Origin: Magnaporthiopsis rhizophila
Lineage: Eukaryota > Ascomycota > Sordariomycetes > Magnaporthales > Magnaporthaceae
Length of the DNA stretch: 64,000 nucleotides
Reading direction: 5' to 3'
Assembly: GCA_003049465.1 (NCBI GenBank)
Contig: PYSS01000124.1
Span: 4,139-68,138, forward strand
Below, piece by piece: positions 1-8,700 of this stretch. The notes under the pieces are model-generated. The model was not told where the DNA came from and made no database searches. It saw only the letters and a list, made by a program, of their open reading frames with translations. Positions within the stretch are counted from its first letter, which is position 1. Each line of letters opens with the position of its first letter. The position numbers and the translations under genes were made by a program.

Positions 1-241
1 ACCCCCCCCCCCCCCCCCCCCGGCAAGCGACTCAGAGGAGGCCAAGTGGTGGAGGAGGGGCAGGAACGCCGTGACCCGCGTCGGGATCGAAAGAGCCCTT
101 AAAAGCCTAGGGGCCGAGCAGGTAATGCAGGTCAACAAAGAAGGAATAGAGTTCAAGGGACAAGCAACCCGGGTGGACGGCCCGGACGACTCAGACACCG
201 AGGAGGGACTCCCGGTCGTGGAGGTCGGGAGGCTGGAATAG
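1..241 (+). CDS. 3' end of an unassigned, probably transposon-derived ORF (partial)
   Basis: A reading frame open from the window edge runs to a TAG at 239-241 and gives about 79 codons with no start inside the window. The first seven codons come from a run of 20 C and read as proline, which may be an assembly or low-complexity artefact. The rest is a basic stretch rich in Arg and Trp, a short helical-looking segment (around RVGIERALKSLGAEQV) and an acidic tail (DDSDTEEG). I do not recognise a family. A transposable-element origin is inferred only from the hairpin-rich tail that follows and from the lack of an obvious host family. It could equally be the C-terminus of an ordinary host gene. 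Confidence 0.35.
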   Translation, partial: PPPPPPPASDSEEAKWWRRGRNAVTRVGIERALKSLGAEQVMQVNKEGIEFKGQATRVDGPDDSDTEEGLPVVEVGRLE

Positions 242-849
242 GGGGACATTCGGGCCCCAAAAGAAAGAGAGGAGGGCAGGAGCAGGGTTTTACAGTTGCC
301 CCGTGGTTAAAACTTTCCCTGTACCTAGCCCCTTAGACTCGGCGCAAAGCGACCACGTAGAACTGCCCAGCCGCCGCCGCGGGCACGTCTGAGAGCCACC
401 AGGGTGGCTGCCAGACGGTGCTGACACGTGCGCGAGCACGTGACAAGTGCCTGAGGCACTAACGTTAATCGATTTTATTTATTTCGGTCCCGAAGTCCCT
501 TTTTGCTTCAATATTGGGGTGGCGGTGCTCGTTGCCTGCCTGCTTGGATGCCTCTGCGCGGTTCTATTGGCGTTTTCGTGGGAGCATGGAGCCTAAGCGA
601 AAGATTGGCCACAAGTGCACAAAGGCGACGTATTTTTCGCCAATAGTTCGACACCATGCTACCTGCACAATTACCACGAAATGTCTGCCTGGCGGCTAGG
701 CATATGCGGCCCGGTCAGCAAATGCTCAGTCATCCAGCCATTTCCCCTCCCTTGTCCTCTTTTATTTTTTCGCTCAATTCATCCTCAACATCGCACTGGC
801 ATCGACCATAACGCCGGCACAACCCACAGCCAAAAAAAAAAACACCGCC
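242..849. other. Spacer and NLR leader
   Basis: Apart from the hairpins at 387-460 I see no gene here. The last 120 bases (about 735-849) are pyrimidine-rich, as is common in fungal 5' leaders, and end in an A run directly before the ATG at 850, which sits in a good context (caccgccATGG). Confidence 0.5.
387..460. repeat. Three consecutive hairpins
   Basis: Three inverted repeats lie within 74 bp. At 387-416, arms GTCTG/CAGAC enclose AGCCACC/GGTGGCT. At 425-442, CACGTGC pairs with GCACGTG around a 4-base loop. At 446-460, AGTGCCT pairs with AGGCACT around one base. All arms are perfect. They follow a stop codon at 241 and may be the structured 3' end of a mobile element, but no diagnostic terminus was found. 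Confidence 0.6.
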
Positions 850-3800
850 ATGGCCCTGCCTCTGCCGAATCGGCATGCAGGGCAGACGGGAATTGAAAAG
901 GATTTTGATGAACGGTTTAAAACGACAATTGACAACCTGGTCGCGAAATGGGACGAGCAACTGTCCAGGGGCGAGCACTGGGCCGACGGGGCTAAAAGAA
1001 GCGCCAAGATTAGAGAGATTTTCGTGGACACGATCTGGAGCCAAATCGAGAATGGCTACGGCAAGATGCTGCAAGAGCTTGAGGGTTACTTTAAGAAGCG
1101 TTTTGAGGAAGAAAACATCGCTGCCGACGTGCAGGCTCGTGTCAAAGCAATTGACTCGATCAAAGCCACGCTTGAGCGTCGAGAAAAGACCAAGCTTTTC
1201 GCGAGCGTCAACGACGTCTTCATCGAGATGCACGATCTTGTGGGGCTCCGGATCGTGCCGCACACTTCCGAAGCACGAAAAGAAGTTGAGGACTTCATCG
1301 ACAAAGAGTTCCATCAGCTGAAGCCGACGGCGCATATCTCGTCGGGCCGCAAGGTCGGCGAATTCTGGGACGTGCGCTTCGGAGCCTACGAGTCCAACAA
1401 CCACCGAGTCGGTACCAAGCGCAGGAGATTGGGGCATGGGGAGTACCCTGCAAGTTTGTCACCCTACGAGGGTGTCATGTTCGAAATCCAGGTAGCATCC
1501 TTGGCCGATGTGCTCGGCAACATCCTCGCGCACCCGCTCCAGTACAAGAAAAAGCACGGCCCGCTCGATAAACGAACGGAACAGACGCTGGACCTTTTAA
1601 AGGGGACCTTCAAATTCCTCGACGTGCACCTCGAGCAATTCCTCGACGCGTACAACGCTAGGCTTGAGGCGAAAGCGATTGAGGCCGAGTGTGGCTCGGG
1701 CTCCGAGCCGGCCATGACCATGGCTGCCAAAGCTGTCGCTGCCTTGAGTGATCTGGGCAAGATGAGAGCAAATGTGGCAGCGGCTGTCACGGAAGCTCTC
1801 GAGGGACGTATGCGTCATTTGGCAAACCGAGAACCAGACACGCCTTCGCGTGCGCCGGAATACTGGAGGCGTTGCATGAAAGAGCACAGCAGGACGCATG
1901 TCCAAATCGGAGGCACCGGCGCGCAGCACAATCAGATCGGCAACAACAACAGCACCTGCAGCCAGGCGCATTCTGGTGGGGGACACAATTTTGGAGATGT
2001 CCGTGGAGCGACATTTAACTTTGGGCCAGGCAAGTAATACAGCTTAATGTGGCCATAACTTTTATTATATTACAATATCTACACAGTGTGATTTTTGCCA
2101 ATATGGCTTCCTTATTTTTTGAGTTAGTGATGATTTACTGACGGCATGCCTTGTACTATACAGCCATCGCCGCCGAGCAGGAAAGGCTTCTTTCAAATCT
2201 TTCGTCCGTCGCCCAAGCCGCTTTCAACTCTCGGGAGCGAGAGCACCACGCCACCTGCCTCGAAGGCACTCGTGTAGATGTTCTCCAGCGGATAAACAAC
2301 TGGATCGACGGGAAAGAAGACAACGGTCCCAAACATATCTTCTGGCTGAACGGTCTGGCCGGGACTGGCAAGTCAACCATCGCCAGCACCGTGGCTAGGA
2401 ACCATGGCCCCTTCACCGCCAGCTTCTTTTTCTCCCGGGGTGGCGGTGAGACGGGCCGGGCCAGATATCTCTTCACTACAGTGGCAAAGCAGCTGGCTCA
2501 CCGATCGCCTCTTTTGCGGCAGCCGGTCTGCGACGCTATAACCGAACATCCCGATATCGCTGGCCTTTCAGTCGCAGACCAGTGGAAATATCTCATCATG
2601 GGTCCGCTGAAAAAACTGAAGGACGCACCGAAGGGACTGTCTTTGCTGCTCGTTATGGACGCCTTGGATGAGTGCGACGATACGAGGGATGTCCAGACCA
2701 TTATCCGCCTTTTGGGCGAGGTTCAAAGCATCACCGCAATCCGGTTCCTTGTGTTTTTGACGAGCAGGCCCGAGGTGCCAGTCCGGGCGGGTTTCCAAAA
2801 GCTCGATACAAACGCACACAACGACTTCATCCTACACGACGTGGAGCCGAAAATCGTGGACCACGACATCCAAGTGTTCCTTGAAAACGGCTTTAAAGAT
2901 ATCGCGATGGAGCGTTGTTTACGCGATGATTGGCCTGGAGTGGACAAAATCATGGAGCTTGTGGCTAAATCGGGCGGGCTTTTCATCTGGGCCGCGACAG
3001 CTTGCCGCTTCGTCCACGACGGAAAGCCACTGGCTGAAAAGCGGCTAGCTACCCTCCTTGGTGAGGACGGGAAAAGGTTCGCGAGAAACTCTCCCGAACG
3101 GGAGCTTGACGGGATCTACCTTGTGGTCCTTAATAACAGCGTGGGCGAAAACTATGACCATGACGAGAGAGAAGAGCTCTGCGCCACATTGCGCGAGATA
3201 CTCGGTGCTATCGTCGTCTTGACTTCTCCCCTCTCCACATCCAGCGTCGGCAACCTGCTACAGATCCCACCGGTCGAAGTCGAACAGATGCTCCAGGAGC
3301 TGTCATCGATCCTGGACATCCGACAGGACCGCCCCGTGCGCCTCCACCACCCTTCGTTCCGCGACTTTTTGCTCAGCAAGGATCGCTGCACCGACACAAA
3401 CTTTTTGGTCGACGGGAAGGAGGCACATCAGATGCTAGCAGATCGTTGCCTCCAACTGCTGTCAACTGGCAACAATCTTAAGCGAGACGTCTGCGGCCTG
3501 CGTTTGCCTGGAACCCTCCGGTCTGAAATCGACAAGCAGACGATCGATTCCGCCTTGCCGCGCGAAGTTCAATATGCCTGTCGATACTGGGTCCATCATT
3601 GGAAGGAGAGCAAACGGCAGATACGAGACGGTGATCCTGTTGACCGCTTTCTAACTAGCCATCTCCTGTATTGGCTTGAAGCGTTAAGCGTGACAGGGCT
3701 AATCCGAGAAAGTATCGGTATGCTAGACAGCCTGCTGAATATGTGCGACGTAGGTACTTCTGCCATTCTTTTATTAAAAGCACGTACTAACATCGCCTTT

Positions 3801-4471
3801 AGACGGAAGACAGCACCACAGTGTCAGCGTTTCTTTATGACCTGCAGCGCTTTCTTTTAACTAATTGCCCTAGTATCGACGCATCGCCTCTCCAGGTCTA
3901 CCACTCGGCTCTGCTATTTGCGCCGGAAAGGAGTGTGATTCGGAGATTATGGCGCAACAAGCTTCCAATTTGCGTTTCATTGCTGTCACCAGTAAATTTG
4001 GACTGGAATGCGTGTTTGCAAACTCTCGAGGGGCACAGCAGCTCGGTCGGGTCCGTCGCCTTCTCGCCCGACGGCCAAAAGCTCGCGTCGGCCTCTAGGG
4101 ACAACACCGTTAAGCTTTGGGACGCGGCGACGGGCGCGTGTAAGGCGACGTTTAAGGGGTCAACTTCCACCTTGTCATTTGATGCAACAGGCTGGTACCT
4201 CCATACAGCTTTTGGAGATATATCGCTTTACAAACCACCGGATGCCGATGCAACATTTCAAGCCTATTTACAGCACCAAAATGCAAGTATTAAAGGCAAA
4301 GGCATTAGTGCTGATAAAGCATGGATCACCTGGAATGGGCAGAATTTGCTGTGGCTGCCCGTTGAATACCGACCAGAGACTTCGGCTGCATCAAGATTTA
4401 CAATAGCTTTAGGGTGCGCCTCAGGACGGGTACTGTTCTTCCGGTTTTTAGGTGATACCACTTCTCGTTAG
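850..4471 (+). CDS. NLR receptor: RelA/SpoT-like domain, RHIM-like segment, NACHT, one WD40 repeat
   Basis: Inferred exons 850-2033, 2186-3749 and 3803-4471 give 1138 residues. Residues 97-260 resemble the RelA/SpoT (p)ppGpp-synthetase fold: an R-x-K...S...K block at 97, HDLVGLR with Asp129, and FEIQV with Glu212 followed by AHPLQYK. Asp129 and Glu212 match the two catalytic acids of the family. Residues 349-395 are Gly/Asn/Gln-rich and contain VQIG and NQIG. NACHT follows, with Walker A GLAGTGKST (451-459) and Walker B LLLVMDALDE ending near 556. After an intron of 53 bp with branch site CTAAC come a winged-helix/linker region and one canonical WD40 repeat (about 988-1028), then a non-repetitive tail. 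By analogy with fungal NLRs it should sense a ligand through the WD end and activate the N-terminal enzyme. That output is inference. The first intron's acceptor (2185) was chosen because it keeps the frame; the alternative at 2163 does not. Confidence 0.85.
1897..2033 (+). other. RHIM/PP-like amyloid-motif candidate in the NLR
   Basis: Residues 350-395 of the RelA/SpoT-NLR contain VQIG (351-354), a second NQIGNNN (361-367) and a terminal TFNFG (388-392), in a low-complexity Gly/Asn/Gln context. The RHIM core tetrad is (I/V)Q(I/V/L)G, and the fungal PP motif belongs to the same group. The position, between effector domain and NACHT, is where fungal NLRs carry such motifs. Amyloid behaviour is inferred only. 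Confidence 0.45.
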
Positions 4472-4819
4472 AGAGAACCTTCCTTGAATTAATTCCTTGC
4501 TTTTCTTATCACTCTGCCCTTAACCGGGTCGTAGGGGGATAAGTAGCTTTATAGGTTCGTGCTGCCTTTAAAAAATATTCTAGAATCGTCCAACAGCCTT
4601 TTCTATCAGCTACGACAGTGGCGGAACACGCTGTGCCAGAGCCCTTAAATAACTATGTGAAATACATATTTTCGAATTGTTCTTAAAGATGAGAGAAATG
4701 GAGAGTGCTGGAAAGACGTAAGTCGGAGCACCCCCTGTCGGCCACCCCCCCTTCCGGCCACCTGGCCAAACCCACTGCATCACCAACCCCGGTATATTCA
4801 ACTGCAGATATCTACCTCT
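4472..4819. other. NLR 3' flank
   Basis: AT-rich sequence after the NLR stop codon. I see no gene. Confidence 0.4.
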
Positions 4820-5574
4820 TGTTACAACCGTGGCCGGCAGGGGACAGAAGGGTCGGGAGGCTAAGCCCCGACAGGATGCCTTTACCCCGCACCCCCAGCA
4901 GGCCAAGGGCCAATGGGTGGGACCAGGCCGATAAGAGGTCACGTGACAAGCTATCTGTGATCTGTGATCTGCTCACAGATCACAGATCAAGACCTAGTGT
5001 TACGACCGTACTATGCCCGGAGGGGACAGGTGGGCTGGGGCTAACCCCCAGCGGTACGCCTCAACCCGCGGCGGGGTAGCACGGCCAGGTCACGTGACAT
5101 CAAGGAGGATCTGTCTGCAGAGACCACAGATCTACAGATCCAAGGCAGGATCTCTGGGTCTGTCTGCAGAGGTGACAGATCCACAGATCCAGAAATCTAG
5201 TAGGAGGATTGCCCGACTATAAGAAGGACAGGATCTCCCAGATACTAAGGTAGTCTTGACTGAGGCTTCGGCATCAGTCAACCTAAGTTAGCTCCAAGAT
5301 ACCCTCTTGGGCAAGCAATAACAGACAACTGTTTTACCAGACCCCCAGATCACGTGCAAGGCGACCTTGCAACCCAGTACTGCTCAACACCGCCCCTAGG
5401 TGTCCCGCCCTAGGAGCAGAAGGCCTGTGTTTGTAACACCTAGGACTAAGGATTAGTAGGAAGGTTGCCCAACTATAAAGAGGGCAGGATCTTGCAGGTA
5501 CTAAGGTAGTTTTGACTGAGGCCTCGGCATCAGTCAACCTAAGTTAGCTCCAAGATACCCTCACTAAAATAACA
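4820..5574. repeat. LTR-like retrotransposon remnants
   Basis: Two related segments start with TGTTACRACCG (4820 and 4998), share a GGGGACAG...GGCTAA...CC block and a GGTCACGTGACA block. Two copies of a 107-bp segment (5200-5306 and 5456-5562) differ at 11 positions, 10 of them transitions. Each copy is followed by AATAACA, at 5323 and 5574. TG...CA ends, a TATAA-like element (ACTATAAGAAG) inside each copy and the absence of any pol gene fit solo or nested LTR remnants. Best single candidate: 4998-5323. Confidence 0.55.
4953..4987. repeat. Perfect 15-bp inverted repeat
   Basis: ATCTGTGATCTGTGA at 4953-4967 is followed, after 5 bases, by its exact reverse complement at 4973-4987. Each arm is itself a near-tandem of ATCTGTG. 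It lies inside the LTR-like region. Confidence 0.8.
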
Positions 5575-5597
5575 AGCCTGTAACCACAACTTGCTTA

Positions 5598-5636
5598 GGG
5601 CCCTGCAGCACTAACTTATAGTGCCTTGCAGGGCCC
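5598..5636. repeat. Long imperfect palindrome
   Basis: GGGCCCTGCAGCACTA (5598-5613) pairs with TAGTGC (5619-5624) and TGCAGGGCCC (5627-5636), leaving a 2-base bulge and a 5-base loop. It lies between the LTR-like repeats and the PKS 3' end, in sequence that is otherwise featureless and AT-rich up to 5786. Confidence 0.75.
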
Positions 5637-5786
5637 AATCCAACTGAACGTGCGCCCGCCGTCCCTGTGATTAGCGCTTCACTTCCCCTGTGCATGCTGC
5701 TAGATTTCAACATAAATATTATTTAAAATTTATTAACTAAAATAACTATAAAAAAAAAAACAACTAAACATAGTTAAAGACTTTAT

Positions 5787-8700
5787 TTACTTGCTCCCTG
5801 CCAAGTGTTCCGTAATGGTTTGCGCAAGCACCCTTACCGACATTTTTGCGCCTAGCAGCTGCTGGAATGACATTTGCAATCCAAACTGGTTAAACAGCCA
5901 GTTGCGAAGCTCTGCACCCACCATGCTGTCCAGCCCGTACGAGCCGACGGAGCGGTTGTCCATTTCGAACTCCTCGAGCGGCACCATCAGCATGGCCGAC
6001 AGCTTCTTAATGACGAAACCCGCGGCGATGTCAACCGCGCCGTCTGGGCCGGCGGCCGACAGCGCCGCCACCATATTGCCGCCGCCAGCACTGCTGCCAT
6101 GGGCGTCGTCGGAAGCCAGAAGGTCCTCCACGACTGCGCGCACCGACCCGAAGCGCGCGTCGCCGTACCAGTAGGCGGCGTCGGTGGAACCGGCCTCGCG
6201 GATGGCGGCAGCCAGGAAGGCGGGCTCCAGGCCGAGGATGATCTGGCTGTCGCCGGGTGTCACCGGCGTCGTTGCTGAGGGCTTGGGCTGCAGCATGGCC
6301 GTCTCGAACCCGCGCAGCATCTCGCGCTCGTCGACGCCGTACATGGCCTTCTTGGCGAGCGACGTCTCGAGCGCCTCGTTCTCGGCCACGACGCCGACGC
6401 CGAGCACGGCGGGGAGCACGAGCGAGACGGCGGGCAGGCCGCGCCGGTTCCGGTGCCAGGCCAGCGCGTCCAGGTAGCTGTTGCCGGCGCTGTAGTTGGC
6501 CTGGCCTGGGTTGCCCATGGTGGCCGAGATGGAGCTGGTCATGACGAAGAAGTCCAGGTCGTGCCCCTCCAGAGCCTCGTGCAGCGCTTGTGCGCCGTGC
6601 GCCTTGGGGCCGACGGCCGCCTGGTACTGCGCCAGCGTGAGGCCCTCGAACATGGTGTCCTGCAGCACCATGGCGGCATGGACGACACCCTTGACGGGGC
6701 GTGAGAGGCTGACCTCGCTGATGACTCGCTCGACATCGCGCTTGTTAGCGGCGTCGCCTCTGTACACTGAAGGGCGCGCGCCCGCGCTTTGCAGCGCCTT
6801 GATGAGCTGAGGAGAAGAACTCAAGTTAGCAAGAAATGGTATCCTTTTTTTGACGATCACCGCGTGTAAATTGCACATAAAAACCCACCTGAGCCGCCTC
6901 GGGCTTGTCGGCCCCCGATCTCGACAGGAAGACAAAGTCGCGAGCGCCACGCTCCATCATGAACGCCGTCAAGCTCCGACCCAGGCCCCCGAGACACCCG
7001 ACGAGCAGGTACGCGACATCGGGGGAGAAGGTGATGGCTGTGGCTGTCGGCTGCATCTTGATCTTGCTGACACCGTAGTTGTAGTGGAGCACGACTGCCG
7101 GCGCCTGGTGTTGCTGCTGGCCCGCCGAGGGTTTCGGTTCAGCCGCGGCAGAGATGTCCAGCGGAACCGGGCGACTGCCAACGAGGCTGGCACCTTGGCC
7201 CTCGCCGTCCATGATGACCAGCGACTCGCGTGCAAGAGCCGCAAGAAGCACCGGCCGGCGCCGGAAGAGCTTGTCCAGTCCGGTGGTGAAGAAGGAAGCG
7301 CCCTTGGAGAATGGCACGGCGTCGGGTCCGTTTTCGATAACGCCGCCGTCCAGGATGAAGCGACCTCCTGCTGGGATCGACCGCCACGTGTCGCGAGCCA
7401 TGGTTGTGAACTCGGTCGCGACGACAACATCGGCTTCCTCTCCCTTTTGCTCCAGCAGAGCCGTGATGGCCCTCGCGTCGTCGGCGACAGCGACTAGGCG
7501 AGAGTCGATGTTGGGATGACTGTGCAGCAGTGTCGCCCGCTCTGCCTCGGTGCGTGTGATGATGGTCAAGCGGAAGCGGAGCCATTTGACGAGCGCAGCG
7601 ATGGCGGCGACGGTCGAAAACGCCTGCGGTGATGCGAGCACTAGCACGTGCTCGCCCGACTCAACATTGGCCATATTCTTGAGGGCATTGAGGGCGCTGA
7701 TCATGCTGGGAATCGCGGCCACGGTGCTGGGCGGGTCATGATCGTCCGGCATAAACACGCACAGGTCGACAGGGAGGTTGATGGAGGTCTTGAAGGCGTC
7801 GGACGTGAAGGCGACGGCCTTGCGCCCGACGACGGCCCCGCGCAGCCCATTGTGGGCGGTCGTGATGGTTCCCGAAACAACCGTCAGGCGGCCTTGCTGG
7901 CTGGCATGCTCGACCTGGAGCTGCACCTCGCTTTCGCCTAGCGCCACCTCCTTCTCGGCGGAGAACACGACCTCGTGGCCCACCACCTTGCCCTTGAGCA
8001 CTGCGTTGGTTGGCAGTGTCGTCTCGAAAGGCTGGCCGCTGCCCAAGCTCGCGGCGAACTGCTGGTTCAAAGGCTCGTTGCTGACCACACGGCAGATCTG
8101 AAGAACGCCCTCGTGCAGCCAGAACTCGGTGTCCGCATTCGAGTTCTTGGCCGGAGGGTGCTCCAGCTGTGCCGCGATGACCTGAGAGACATCCGACGGC
8201 TCCTCGTCAGCATCGACGTCCAGCCAGACGATTTGCGCCGAGGCGTACTCGGACCGTACAACCCGGAGCAGGCCTAGGCTCATAGCCGCCGTCACCGCGC
8301 TGCCTTGATTGACGCCCCTGGTTACCCAGACGACGGGGACGTCGCGCGTCAAGGCGGCTTTCATCAGCTCGAAGCTGTCCTCCGTCAGGGACGAGAGCAT
8401 GTTGCCGGCCGTGTCATCGATGATTATCTTGGTTGCACGGCCCAGGTCGGCCGCAGCCTTGTCCATTCCACCACTCGCCGAAATGTCTCTTTCCAGCACG
8501 GTGGCCTCGCCGTACAGTTCTGCGGCATCCCAGACATGACTGCTTCCGCCGCCTTGCCGGAGGACGAGCAGTGTGTCCGGGTCCTTGACGTGGCCGTTCG
8601 TGACGGCGCCGATGTAGGTTGACATGATGACCGACGAGTCTGAACATGCGAGGATGATGTCGATGCCCGAAAACTCGGCCCGACGCAGAAGAACATCAGC

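Noticed and set aside
446..462. Helitron 3' terminus (hairpin plus CTRR)
   Set aside because: CTAA overlaps the hairpin instead of following it by about 10 bases, and no Rep/helicase or 5' TC end is seen.
2034..2163. Acceptor at 2163 for the first NLR intron
   Set aside because: It would shift the frame relative to the NACHT exon. The acceptor at 2185 keeps it.
2034..2163. RelA/SpoT protein and NACHT protein as two separate genes
   Set aside because: The in-frame stop at 2035 lies inside an intron with GTAATA donor; splicing fuses both in frame, and the linker motif is typical of NLR architecture. Transcripts could still overturn this.
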